A stretch of 64,000 nt of DNA from contig NZ_MUZV01000006.1 of the NCBI RefSeq assembly GCF_002000025.1, forward strand, positions 1 to 64,000, written 5' to 3'. This DNA comes from Cognaticolwellia aestuarii. GTDB lineage: Bacteria; Pseudomonadota; Gammaproteobacteria; Enterobacterales; Alteromonadaceae. Positions within the stretch are counted from its first letter, which is position 1. Each line of letters begins with the position of its first letter. This document shows positions 9,067-17,475 of this stretch, piece after piece. The notes under the pieces were generated by a model. It saw nothing but the letters and a program-made list of their open reading frames with translations, did not search any database and was not told the origin of the DNA. The position numbers and the translations under genes are program-made.

Positions 9067-9447
9067 TTATTTGTCCTGCGCTAGCTTTATACGTTGAGCT
9101 TCAATTAACGCGTCAAGTTTATCTAATTGTTCTTCATTAAAATCTTGTGAAATAGATGAAAAGGCAGCGACTAAGCTATTTTCATCGGTAACAAAATCAT
9201 TGGTGACTGACTTGATAAGTTGCCCAATCAATTCATGTCTACCAATCTTAGGTTGATATTGATACGCATTGATAACTTTATAACGAGACAACAACTCTTT
9301 TTTATATAATCTATCTAAAGTGCTTTGGTATGTATTTAAACTGCCGCCTCGAATCTTTTCAAAATGATTGTAGACTTCTTTTACATCAGCAGATTTATGT
9401 TGCCATAAGTACTGTAAAACCATTTTTTCTAATTCACCAAGTTGCAT
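9067..9447 (-). CDS. BlaI/MecI/CopY-family repressor
   Basis: 126 residues starting MQLGELEKMVLQYLWQ, the standard opening of the penicillinase-repressor family. A winged helix-turn-helix fills residues 1-75 (SLNTYQSTLDRLYKKELLSR is the recognition region), and a C-terminal dimerisation helix follows. The reading frame extends 23 codons further upstream, but the ATG at 9447 has the AAAGG ribosome site and matches the family start. Two operators lie in its own upstream region, indicating autorepression. It is paired with the M56 protease three bases downstream, which should inactivate it on induction. Confidence 0.88.
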   Translation of the reverse strand: MQLGELEKMVLQYLWQHKSADVKEVYNHFEKIRGGSLNTYQSTLDRLYKKELLSRYKVINAYQYQPKIGRHELIGQLIKSVTNDFVTDENSLVAAFSSISQDFNEEQLDKLDALIEAQRIKLAQDK

Positions 9448-9466
9448 AATATCTACCTTTAAAACA

Positions 9467-9487
9467 AAACCGATTAACGCTGGGTTT
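9467..9487. promoter_or_regulatory. Operator copy 3, at the repressor gene start region
   Basis: AAACCGA (9467-9473) and TGGGTTT (9481-9487), one mismatch from the perfect form, with the same 7-base spacing. It begins immediately downstream of the proposed -10 element, so a bound repressor would block transcription initiation. Confidence 0.65.
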
Positions 9488-9516
9488 AATGTATACCAAC
9501 CAAAACCTATCGTCAA
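9488..9516 (-). promoter_or_regulatory. Putative sigma70 promoter of the repressor-protease genes
   Basis: On the minus strand TTGACG (9516-9511), 17 bases, then TACATT (9493-9488). The -35 box lies inside operator copy 4 and the -10 box abuts operator copy 3. The fit of both operators around this core supports the assignment; the -10 match is only moderate. Confidence 0.5.
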
Positions 9517-9523
9517 TCGGTTT
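9503..9523. promoter_or_regulatory. Operator copy 4, overlapping the -35 box of the repressor promoter
   Basis: AAACCTA (9503-9509) and TCGGTTT (9517-9523), one mismatch, again with 7-base spacing. The minus-strand -35 hexamer TTGACG lies in its centre. Confidence 0.65.
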
Positions 9524-9823
9524 TAATAAAAAGTCAGATGATATCTAGTATGCTAGCGGGCAACACCAGTAACTCTACTGTAATAGAGCAATAAAAAACT
9601 AATCAATTGATTTTGTTTTACATAAATGTGTTCTGATCAACTTTTTTGCTTTAATAGCTTTTATTGTTAAACACCTGAGCGTAAAATGATAACAAGTAGG
9701 GCATGCAGATATTTATCAAGGTTTATCAAGAACAAACTGTAATTTTTGCTTCGCGCAGCGCTGTTAGTTTGCATGTTGGCTGCTATATTTAACAACTGAT
9801 AATTTGTTAGCGAGAGTATTTTA
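9524..9823. other. Divergent intergenic region
   Basis: About 300 bases between the repressor promoter and the DUF1275 gene. A small hairpin, CTCTA/TAGAG near 9573-9588, is present. No gene or clear conserved element is seen. Confidence 0.4.
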
Positions 9824-10486
9824 GTGATTTCAAAGTTACCCCGTTGGGTGGAATATGGCTCTTTCTTGCTAGCACTTATTGCTGGGCTAGTTAACGCAAT
9901 TGGTTTACTGGGCTTTAAGCATCAATCTATTTCGCACTTGTCAGGTACAGCAACGTTAATTGGCACGGGAATGTTCAATTCAACAGCCGCTGATGTACTG
10001 CATTTATCCATTGTGGTTCTTAGTTTTGTTATTGGCGCGGCAATATCCGGTTATTTCTTACGTAATGGCGCATTGAAGTTAGGTAGAAACTACAGTGGCT
10101 TACTTTATGTTGAAGTGATATTTCTTGTTGGTGCAACATACTTCCTTACGAATGACTCCTTAAATGGGCATTATTTAGCTTCAGCAGCTTGTGGACTTCA
10201 AAACGCTCTTGCGAGCACCTTTAGCGGCGCTATTATCAGAACGACTCATGTTACCGGTATATTTACCGACTTAGGTATTATGTTAGGAGCTAAGTTGCGG
10301 GGCGAAGTGTTTGATAAACGCAAAGCACTGTTGTTAGTTTTGATCATTACCGGTTTTATTATGGGTGGTACTTCAGGCGCATTCTTTTTTAGCCTTTATA
10401 AATTCCACGCGTTATTTATTCCTGCCAGTTTATGTTTGTTATTGGCTTTATCGTATTCACTCTACAATGCCAAGGTCAGCAGTTAA
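9824..10486 (+). CDS. YoaK-family (DUF1275) membrane protein
   Basis: 220 residues with about six membrane helices. The N-terminal block ALIAGLVNAIGLLGF and the later GLQNALASTFSGAIIRTTHVTGIFTDLG are typical of the DUF1275/YoaK family, whose transport or signalling role is not established. The start is a GTG at 9824 preceded by a GAGAG ribosome site; no better ATG lies nearby. It stands alone on the plus strand, divergent from the metal cluster, with no sign of co-regulation. Confidence 0.85.
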   Translation: MISKLPRWVEYGSFLLALIAGLVNAIGLLGFKHQSISHLSGTATLIGTGMFNSTAADVLHLSIVVLSFVIGAAISGYFLRNGALKLGRNYSGLLYVEVIFLVGATYFLTNDSLNGHYLASAACGLQNALASTFSGAIIRTTHVTGIFTDLGIMLGAKLRGEVFDKRKALLLVLIITGFIMGGTSGAFFFSLYKFHALFIPASLCLLLALSYSLYNAKVSS

Positions 10487-10728
10487 AGCTAAGCATTATT
10501 GTCAGCAGCTAGGTATAGTGTGTAGCGCTTACTTTCAATGCGGCGATTAGTCACCATTTTTAAAACTATTTGCTAGCTATTTAGCGGCAAGTGACATAAT
10601 TGTCGCGAGTCCTTGGTAAAATGCACTTACAGTGCATAATTTTCTGATGTTCTCTCGCTGATTTTATACTTATCCCGAAAAAGTTTTGGTAGAATTGCCG
10701 CATTGAAATTTAGCTGAGGAATTGAACT

Positions 10729-12393
10729 TTGTTTGCTGGTCGCTTTAATGATATTAGTTTTAAAGGTGATATATTTGGTGGTGTTACAACGGCAATTATA
10801 TCTTTACCCTTGGCACTCGCTTTTGGTGTTGCCTCTGGTGCAGGTGCAGAAGCCGGACTTTGGGGCGCTATTTTAGTTGGCCTTTTTGCCGCTTTATTTG
10901 GTGGCTCTACATCCCTGATCTCTGAGCCTACCGGCCCTATGACCGTAATAATGACTGCGGTACTTACCAGCATGATGGCAAAATATCCTGAATCGGGTAT
11001 GGCGATGGGTTTTACTGTAGTGATGATGGCAGGTGCCTTTCAAATACTCATTGGTACACTCAAACTTGGTAAATATGTCACTTTAATGCCATATAGTGTG
11101 GTTTCTGGCTTTATGTCAGGTATTGGCGTTATTTTAATTATTCTACAATTATCACCACTTTTAGGCCAAGCGGCTCCGCCAGGTGGCGTTTTAGGCACAA
11201 TTTCAGCTTTACCCAATATTTTAACGAATATTAATTTTAGTGAGTTACTGCTAGGCATTTTAACGCTAGCGGTGTTGTTCTTTTTTCCAAAACACTATCG
11301 TAAATATGTGCCTGCGCAGTTAGTAGCGCTTGTTGCTATTACCATATTATCCGTTTTATTTTTTGACACTGACAGCATTCGACGTATCGGTGAAATACCA
11401 GCCGGTTTACCATCAATTGTTATCCCGCATTTTAACGCTGATATGTTTATGACCATGATTGTCGATGCTTTGGTACTCGGTACCTTAGGTTGTATCGACA
11501 CTTTATTAACAGCGGTTATTGGTGATTCATTAACGCGCACTGAGCACGACTCAGACAAGGAGCTTCGCGGGCAAGGCCTTGCTAATATGATTTCTGGTTT
11601 ATTTGGCGCATTACCTGGTGCGGGCGCTACTATGGGCACAGTTACCAATATTCAGGTTGGCGCTCGTTCTCCTTTATCAGGGATTGTTAGGGCGCTAGTG
11701 CTTGCCTTAGTGGTGTTAATGGCTGGCGGATTAACAGAGCCTATTCCTATGGCTGTTCTAGCCGGTATTGCCGTGTATGTCGGTTTTAATATTTTAGATT
11801 GGAGTTTTATACAACGCGCACATAAAGTCAGCTTACAAGGCATGATGATCATGTATGGGGTAATGCTACTTACCGTGTTTGTTGACTTAATTGTTGCAGT
11901 AGGGCTTGGCGTATTTATTTCTAATATCATTATTATCGAGCAATTAAGTAGAGAGCAAGCAAGACAAGTAAAAGCTATTAGTGATAACGATCAAGATGTT
12001 GTGCCACTTACGGACAGTGAACGTGTATTACTTGATAGAGCCAACGGTAAAGTGCTGTTCTTCTATTTATCAGGGCCGATGATTTTTAGCGTTTCAAAAG
12101 CTATATCACGACAACATAGCAGTGTCGGTGACTACCAAGCGATGATTTTAGATTTAACTGACGTTCCCATGTTTGACGTTACGGTTGGCTTAGCACTTGA
12201 AAACGCAATTAAAGATGCTCAAGAAGCCAATTGCGCGGTGTTAATACTTTGTCCTAATGAACAAACTCGCCAACAATTAGCTAAATTTGATTTGTTAGAC
12301 ATGGTGCCAAAAGAAAACATTTATGATTTTCGTCATGAAGCACTTTTAGCGTCATTAACCTATGTTGAAAGTATTTCAAATGACGAACGTTAA
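10729..12393 (+). CDS. SulP-family anion transporter, BicA-like, with STAS domain
   Basis: 554 residues. Around twelve membrane helices span about residues 15-405, and a cytoplasmic STAS domain follows at about 435-550 (KVLFFYLSGPMIFSVSKAI, then DLTDVPMFDVTV). Blocks such as LPLALAFGVASGAGAEAGLW, LISEPTGPMTV and LKLGKYVTLMPYSVVSGFMS closely resemble cyanobacterial BicA, a sodium-dependent bicarbonate importer. Bicarbonate is therefore a likely substrate, but sulfate or another anion cannot be excluded. The start is TTG at 10729, ten bases after a clear GAGGA ribosome site; there is no competing ATG. Single-gene unit. Confidence 0.9.
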   Translation: MFAGRFNDISFKGDIFGGVTTAIISLPLALAFGVASGAGAEAGLWGAILVGLFAALFGGSTSLISEPTGPMTVIMTAVLTSMMAKYPESGMAMGFTVVMMAGAFQILIGTLKLGKYVTLMPYSVVSGFMSGIGVILIILQLSPLLGQAAPPGGVLGTISALPNILTNINFSELLLGILTLAVLFFFPKHYRKYVPAQLVALVAITILSVLFFDTDSIRRIGEIPAGLPSIVIPHFNADMFMTMIVDALVLGTLGCIDTLLTAVIGDSLTRTEHDSDKELRGQGLANMISGLFGALPGAGATMGTVTNIQVGARSPLSGIVRALVLALVVLMAGGLTEPIPMAVLAGIAVYVGFNILDWSFIQRAHKVSLQGMMIMYGVMLLTVFVDLIVAVGLGVFISNIIIIEQLSREQARQVKAISDNDQDVVPLTDSERVLLDRANGKVLFFYLSGPMIFSVSKAISRQHSSVGDYQAMILDLTDVPMFDVTVGLALENAIKDAQEANCAVLILCPNEQTRQQLAKFDLLDMVPKENIYDFRHEALLASLTYVESISNDER

Positions 12394-12604
12394 TGCATAT
12401 GACTCGCTTCAAGTATTATCTTGCGTTAGTTAAATACACGCTATAAACCAGTAACTGTGCACAAGCAAGGCTTACAATAAGTTTTGCTTGTGTTGCAATC
12501 TAATTATTCTCGACAGTTTCATCCCACAACGACTTGCTAACAATTAATCACTATCGATTTTTTCTTTGATTTTCTAGGTAAAACCACCGTCACTTTCACA
12601 ACCT

Positions 12605-12641
12605 TGAACAGTCGCTCAAATATTGCTTGAACGACTGTTCA
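12605..12641. promoter_or_regulatory. Tandem palindromes TGAAC-N4-GTTCA, likely TetR operators
   Basis: Right copy TGAACGACTGTTCA (12628-12641) is a perfect palindrome of 5-base arms. Left copy TGAACAGTCGCTCA (12605-12618) differs at one arm position. Their centres are 23 bases apart, about two helical turns. The right copy overlaps the -35 box and spacer of the promoter for the glutathione transferase genes. The TetR gene at 14381 is the natural candidate binder. Confidence 0.65.
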
Positions 12642-12655
12642 TGTCAGTTTATAGT
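12627..12655 (+). promoter_or_regulatory. sigma70 promoter of the glutathione transferase genes
   Basis: TTGAAC (12627-12632), a 17-base spacer, and TATAGT (12650-12655), close to consensus and 53 bases upstream of the first start codon. Confidence 0.7.
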
Positions 12656-12708
12656 AGTCGTAACTTTAAGAACCGCCATTTCAGGTTTTCACAATTGACA
12701 GGTTATAT

Positions 12709-13383
12709 ATGATCAAATTTTATTTTCACCCAACACCCAATCCTATGAAAGTTGCTCTGTGCCTAGAAGAGTTGGCATTGCCTTATGAATTAATACCTGT
12801 TGATACTTTGAAAGGTCAACAACATACAGCAGAATATCGAGTCATTAATCCTAATGGTAAAGCGCCGTCAATTGTCGATAACGGCAAGCGGGTATTCGAT
12901 TCAAACGCCATTTTAATGTACTTATCTGAAAGAACAGGTGCATTGGCGGGGAAAACAGAAGATCGCAGCGAAATGTTGTCTTGGTTAATGTTTTTAGCTA
13001 CGGGGTTAGCGCCATTTTCTGGTCAGTCTGTTCACTTTAGACATGCAGCACCTGAGCAAGTACCTTATGCCATTAACCGCTACCTGTTTGAAGCAAAACG
13101 CCATTATCAAGTCCTAGAAATACATATGGAAGGGCGTGAATATATCGTTGGCGATGAATTTTCAATTGCTGATATTTCTGCTTGGGGCTGGATTGATAAA
13201 GCGGCGGTAGTGTTAGGCGAAGAGGGTTTAGCCAGTTACCCAAATATCAAACGTTGGTTTGAGAATATTAATGCTCGCCCTGCAGTAGAACGAGCACGCA
13301 ATATTGCTAAAGATTTAGTATTTAAATCTGATTTTGATGATGAAGCAGCACGTGCTCTTTACCCACAAAACTTCACTGAATAA
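12709..13383 (+). CDS. Glutathione S-transferase family protein
   Basis: 224 residues. The thioredoxin-like N-terminal domain (residues 1-80) shows TPNPMKVALCLEEL at the active-site turn, INPNGKAPSIVD (the cis-Pro loop) and FDSNAILMYLSE (the glutathione gamma-glutamyl site). The helical C-terminal domain carries GDEFSIADISAWGW, the usual N-capping box. It should conjugate or reduce electrophiles using glutathione in the cytoplasm. The substrate is unknown. It is followed 24 bases later by yghU, and both genes lie behind the TetR-type operator, suggesting induction by an electrophile. Confidence 0.9.
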   Translation: MIKFYFHPTPNPMKVALCLEELALPYELIPVDTLKGQQHTAEYRVINPNGKAPSIVDNGKRVFDSNAILMYLSERTGALAGKTEDRSEMLSWLMFLATGLAPFSGQSVHFRHAAPEQVPYAINRYLFEAKRHYQVLEIHMEGREYIVGDEFSIADISAWGWIDKAAVVLGEEGLASYPNIKRWFENINARPAVERARNIAKDLVFKSDFDDEAARALYPQNFTE

Positions 13384-13407
13384 GCATAAAATTTTAGGAC
13401 TCATAAA

Positions 13408-14265
13408 ATGAAAGAGCAATATACACCACCAAAAGTATGGACTCATGATGCCGAAAGCGGTGGTAAATGGGCAAGTATCAATCGCCCAGTGTCGGGTGCT
13501 ACGCATACCAGAACATTACCTGTAGGTGAACACGCTTTGCAGCTGTATTCAATGGGAACACCTAATGGCCAAAAAGTCACTATCATGCTAGAAGAATTGT
13601 TAGCCTTAGGTAAGCCAGCTGAATATGATGCCCACATGATCAAAATTACCGAAGGTGAGCAATTTTCATCAGGCTTTGTGGATATTAATCCTAATTCGAA
13701 AATACCAGCTTTGGTTGATCACACACCTGAAGGTGCTGAAACGGTATTTGAATCGGCCTCTATCTTAGTTTATTTAGCAGAAAAGTATTCGGCATTATTA
13801 CCTGAAAAAAGCACGCAGCGTACACAAGTGATGAATTGGTTATTTTGGTTACACGGCTCAGCGCCTTATTTAGGTGGTGGTTTTGGCCATTTTTATGCTT
13901 ATGCACCAGAAAAATTTGAATATGCTATTGACCGTTTTACCATGGAAACTAAGCGCCAATTAGACGTGTTAGATAAGCAGTTAGCCAAACATGAATTTAT
14001 TGCGGGTGATGAGTACACCATTGCCGATATCGCTACTTGGCCCTGGTATGGTAATTTGATCCTGGGTAAGCTTTACGATGCTAAAGACTTTTTACAAGTT
14101 GCAGACTATAGCCACATTCAACGTTGGGCTAAAGCAATGCTAGCTAGACCCGCAGTTCAACGTGGTTGTATCGTTAATCGAACATGGGGTGAAGCTTGGG
14201 AGCAGCTTGAAAACCGTCATAGTGCTGAAGATATTGACAAAGTTTTAGCGCTTAAGCCCATTTAG
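13408..14265 (+). CDS. yghU: Glutathione-dependent disulfide-bond oxidoreductase YghU
   Basis: 285 residues, nearly the length of Escherichia coli YghU (288). Family blocks are conserved throughout: PPKVWTHDAESGGKWA, NRPVSGATHTRTLPVG, LYSMGTPNGQKVTIMLEELL, SSGFVDINPNSKIPALVDH, NWLFWLHGSAPYLGGGFGHF and GDEYTIADIATWPW. YghU belongs to the Nu-class transferases, which bind two glutathione molecules and reduce disulfides and organic peroxides. It is the second gene of the pair with the upstream transferase and precedes the TetR regulator. Confidence 0.95.
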   Translation: MKEQYTPPKVWTHDAESGGKWASINRPVSGATHTRTLPVGEHALQLYSMGTPNGQKVTIMLEELLALGKPAEYDAHMIKITEGEQFSSGFVDINPNSKIPALVDHTPEGAETVFESASILVYLAEKYSALLPEKSTQRTQVMNWLFWLHGSAPYLGGGFGHFYAYAPEKFEYAIDRFTMETKRQLDVLDKQLAKHEFIAGDEYTIADIATWPWYGNLILGKLYDAKDFLQVADYSHIQRWAKAMLARPAVQRGCIVNRTWGEAWEQLENRHSAEDIDKVLALKPI

Positions 14266-14296
14266 ATGACGTACAACAACGATAAATGATAAAATT

Positions 14297-14342
14297 AAAA
14301 ATCGAGTACCATGACTGTTATCGTTACTGTTACTTGATTTTT
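14297..14342 (+). terminator. Terminator-like hairpin after yghU
   Basis: Arms AAAAATCGAGTA (14297-14308) and TACTTGATTTTT (14331-14342) pair at 11 of 12 positions. The stem is AT-rich and the loop long (22 bases), so efficiency is uncertain. Confidence 0.4.
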
Positions 14343-14380
14343 ATCGTTTATTTATTATTAAGTAGGGGCTTTAAGTAGAT

Positions 14381-14968
14381 ATGAGTACCAAAGCAAAATT
14401 TGATCGCGACGAAGTGATTGAAAAAGCCAAAAACCTTTATTGGCAAAAAGGCTATCACGCCACATCAATGAGAAATTTACAAGATGTTATTGATATGCGC
14501 CCCGGTAGTATTTATGCAGCTTTTGGCAGTAAAGACAATTTATTTAAAGAGGCCTTAAAATGTTATGCACAAGAAAGTGCAAAGCATCTGGCTAATTGTA
14601 TAGCAGAAAAACCTAAAGCACTGGCAGGTTTAAAGTTATTCATGAATCGTGTGGCAGTATGCAATGATAACTCAGCGCCAAATGGCATGTGTATGATCGT
14701 TAAAAGTATTGCAGAGTTAACACAAAACGATAGCCCTGAGTTACTGACTGTCGCAAAGCAAATATTAGTTAATGTGGAAGCGGCGTTCGCTGATATTTTT
14801 CAACAAGCAATAAACCAAGGTGAACTCAATAAAGATAAAGATCCCGCAGAGTTAGCTCGATTTTTACAAATTCAACTTATTGGTTTAAAAACCTATGCTC
14901 AAGTCACTAACAATAGTACCTTGATTGAAAATTATATTGACGATATTTTCCTTCGATTACAAGCTTGA
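14381..14968 (+). CDS. TetR/AcrR-family repressor
   Basis: 195 residues. The N-terminal helix-turn-helix is clear (residues 8-55: FDRDEVIEKAKNLYWQKGYH, then SMRNLQDVIDMRPGSIYAAF and GSKDNLFKEAL). The C-terminal ligand domain contains Cys residues in VAVCNDNS and GMCMIVKS that could sense electrophiles, as known for NemR; this is inference. It lies downstream of the two glutathione transferase genes, and the palindromic pair at 12605-12641 is the probable operator. A weak hairpin separates it from yghU, so it may have its own promoter. Confidence 0.87.
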   Translation: MSTKAKFDRDEVIEKAKNLYWQKGYHATSMRNLQDVIDMRPGSIYAAFGSKDNLFKEALKCYAQESAKHLANCIAEKPKALAGLKLFMNRVAVCNDNSAPNGMCMIVKSIAELTQNDSPELLTVAKQILVNVEAAFADIFQQAINQGELNKDKDPAELARFLQIQLIGLKTYAQVTNNSTLIENYIDDIFLRLQA

Positions 14969-14988
14969 TAATAATTTTATTGATAAAA

Positions 14989-15705
14989 TCAATGAGCTGT
15001 TAGCATTAGGCCAAGCATACCTAACACAAATCCTAGCAAGGCACCCATTGGTGGTGCCCAGTGCTTTTCTAACTTAACTTGTGGTGCCAAATCTTGGAAA
15101 ATAGAGTAAAGAATGCCACCCGAAGCAAATAACATAATCGCTGAAATAGCCTGTGGAAACTCTGACAACCAAAGGTAGCCTGAAATACCAGAAATAGGAC
15201 CTAGTACTGCCATTAAGGCAAACATCAGGATGATTTTTTTCGGTTTGTAAGCTGCGGTTGAATTTAGTTCTCGATAGGCACTAAAACCTTCTGGTAAGTT
15301 TTGTAAACCAATAAGCGCAGCAAGTAAAAAGGCGTTACTGTTACCGGTGGCGAAAGCAGCACCGAGTGCAATAGACTCAGGAATAAAATCAGACAACATT
15401 GCGGCCAGTTGACTGGCCGGCGTATTAATTTTTTTAAGAAAAATATCAAGCAGCATAAAACAAATACCACCAGTGATAAACCAGATACTTGCCGTCAATG
15501 GCATTAGGTTTTCAATACCTTCGGGTACTAATACTAAGGCAACAGCAGATAACAACGCACCAGCGCCAAAGGCGGTAATGCCATGCCTTAATTCATCTTC
15601 AATTAACTGGTTATCAATTTTTTCAAAGTATGCGAATACCGCGCCTAAAGCCATTGCTAAGCCTGAAAGCAATGAGCATGCGATCACAATGAACAGAGTA
15701 GTCAT
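14989..15705 (-). CDS. ZIP-family metal transporter
   Basis: 238 residues with about seven or eight membrane helices. The conserved metal-path helices read LVPEGIEN, DFIPESIALGAAFA and IGLQNLPEGFSAYRE, the last matching the ZIP helix-5 signature. ZIP proteins usually import zinc or other divalent cations into the cytoplasm. The frame opens at an ATG at 15717 without a ribosome site; the ATG at 15705 follows GGAAA and is preferred. The gene runs convergent to the TetR gene. No zinc-uptake regulator site was recognised upstream. Confidence 0.82.
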   Translation of the reverse strand: MTTLFIVIACSLLSGLAMALGAVFAYFEKIDNQLIEDELRHGITAFGAGALLSAVALVLVPEGIENLMPLTASIWFITGGICFMLLDIFLKKINTPASQLAAMLSDFIPESIALGAAFATGNSNAFLLAALIGLQNLPEGFSAYRELNSTAAYKPKKIILMFALMAVLGPISGISGYLWLSEFPQAISAIMLFASGGILYSIFQDLAPQVKLEKHWAPPMGALLGFVLGMLGLMLTAH

Positions 15706-15789
15706 ATTGGTTTCCATAATGAGCTAATTGATACCTACAGCATTTAAAAACGGATTAAGGTTAACTAACAGTAAATTTCCAGGTGGTTA

Positions 15790-15834
15790 CGTCAACAATA
15801 CCTAAGTCAACAACACCTGAGTCAACATCACCAT
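15790..15834. repeat. Three tandem 15-bp degenerate repeats
   Basis: Three units beginning GTCAACA follow one another in the gap upstream of the ZIP gene. The units diverge at several positions. No function is evident. Confidence 0.45.
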
Positions 15835-15922
15835 TAAATAATCCATGTTTATAGAACAAGCCTCACTTTCAAGCATGCAAAATTACATTACAGCCAAGTG
15901 ATAGCGAGGCGAATACTCAGTA

Positions 15923-16705
15923 TTACTGGGCGTCTTTAAAAATTTCGTTTAATTTGCCAGCAAGGCGAACACCGGCTTTAGACATTTGTTTATTCAGTAG
16001 CGGGGTATTTTTGTAAGCATATTGATAGCCAATATTTTTGTCTTTAGGCAGGTCATAAACCTTGTCTCGTAATGCTTTAGAATCTTTAGCCCAATCTAAA
16101 TAGTTAGCGGCTTGCCAAGTAGCTACTGTGCTTTGCGTGTAATTGTTTAAAAAATTAGCATATTCTGTATACGAGAGTTTTTGATTATCAATTAATGACG
16201 AATCCCAAACCGCATGAAGCCTTGTTTCTTTACCAAACCAGTTCACGTTAATATCATTTCCGCCACGGTCATCTCTGCGACCCACATGCAATGGTTGGTG
16301 AATATCGCCAGTAAAATGAATATAAAATGCCAGTGCTTGCCATTTTTTTTCACGGCTAAGTGTTTTGTCTCTAAGCTGTTGCTCAAAGTCAGACAAGGCT
16401 TTCAATACATCGCCATCTTTAGCGCGAGCAAGGCCGACAAAAGATTCATCATCATCAACAGAAACATAATGCCAAGGCTTAGCAAAATCCCAGTGTTTAT
16501 CTGAGCGAATTTCATCAGGCCAATTAGCTAACTTTGCTAAAGGGTCGCCATTAGTTATTTGCATCAGCGCCGCTTTAGCGTCCGAGGTTAAATTGTTTTC
16601 TGCTATATCAGCAACAATACGGTGCCCGTTTGGGCCAAGTGCGAATGTAGAAGTGCTTAAAAATGATAATAAGAGTATTACTTTGACGTTAAATTTATTT
16701 CTCAT
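15923..16705 (-). CDS. Secreted S1/P1-family nuclease
   Basis: 260 residues with a signal peptide (VKVILLLSFLSTSTFA). S1/P1 nucleases are extracellular or periplasmic trinuclear-zinc enzymes that cut single-stranded DNA and RNA. Zinc-ligand blocks are visible: GPNGHRIVADIAE, WADE-like NWPDEIRSD, WHYVSVDDD, HFTGDIHQPLHVGRRDDRGGN and HAVWDSSLI. The family usually has Trp as first mature residue, using its backbone as a zinc ligand; here the residue after the predicted cleavage site is Leu. The start at 16705 (ATG) has AGGA nine bases upstream; the frame also opens at an earlier TTG. Confidence 0.9.
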   Translation of the reverse strand: MRNKFNVKVILLLSFLSTSTFALGPNGHRIVADIAENNLTSDAKAALMQITNGDPLAKLANWPDEIRSDKHWDFAKPWHYVSVDDDESFVGLARAKDGDVLKALSDFEQQLRDKTLSREKKWQALAFYIHFTGDIHQPLHVGRRDDRGGNDINVNWFGKETRLHAVWDSSLIDNQKLSYTEYANFLNNYTQSTVATWQAANYLDWAKDSKALRDKVYDLPKDKNIGYQYAYKNTPLLNKQMSKAGVRLAGKLNEIFKDAQ

Positions 16706-16711
16706 GTACAA

Positions 16712-17475
16712 GGGTCCTGAGGGTATTATTTGTGCAGTAAGTACTAAAGCACATGTTTACCCACTAATTTACCTAATTTAACGGTAACTGACCATAACCA
16801 TTGAGAATATTTATTAATAACTTAGCTTGATTTAACTTCAGTTAACTGAACATGGACAATGAGTAATGAGTGGCTTAACAACAACATTATTCAGCGCGAT
16901 GTTAGCGCAGCTGAGATTAACGCGTAAACAAGAATAGTGCATCTTATAACGTTAAATACACTTTACGGGGCAAACTTACAGAGAAAATAGTAATAGAATC
17001 TATTATTAACTGTCGATACTACGAATGATAAAGGTAACACATAACCGTGCAAGTATTTGAATTTATTATATTAAAACCTTTTACTCTAAAGCCTTTATAT
17101 TAGTTAATTAATGAAAAAAAGCGTGTTAATTAAAATATAAAACATGCTCTAAAACTTGTTAGATACTCAAAAAATCAAGCTTATAATAAGCTATTGGCAT
17201 CACCACATCGTGTACCCACTTCACTCAAGAGCAAGAGTAATCAAAGCGCATCACTTTATTAATATTGAGTAAAAATAAAATATAAACGAGCAATGTTACG
17301 AATTTGTCTTTGTTATAAATTAAACAGTTTTTGCTTAGTGCATAATTTAATGAAAAAATTTATAAATAAATTATAAAACGCGGCTTAATTTTTGTTTATA
17401 GTAAGAATCATCGTTGACTAACTTTTAGCTAAGATTAAGTGCTAGATTGCATAAGCTTAAACCAAAGGGATCAAA
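16712..17475. other. Long AT-rich intergenic region
   Basis: About 760 bases without a credible gene on either strand. One short palindrome, TAATAGA-A-TCTATTA (16991-17005), stands out. The rest is AT-rich spacer containing the promoters of the flanking divergent genes; no RNA gene was recognised. Confidence 0.4.

Larger units (their letters stand above)
12394..12708. other. Intergenic region with a tandem operator
   Basis: About 315 bases. A hairpin with arms ACAAGCAA (12461-12468) and TTGCTTGT (12484-12491) may end the SulP transcript, although no U-run follows. The right half holds the TetR-type operator pair and promoter described separately. Confidence 0.5.

Noticed and set aside
9448-9516. 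Longer N-terminus for the BlaI-type repressor
   Set aside because: The extension covers the promoter and an operator; the ATG at 9447 has a ribosome site and matches the family start.
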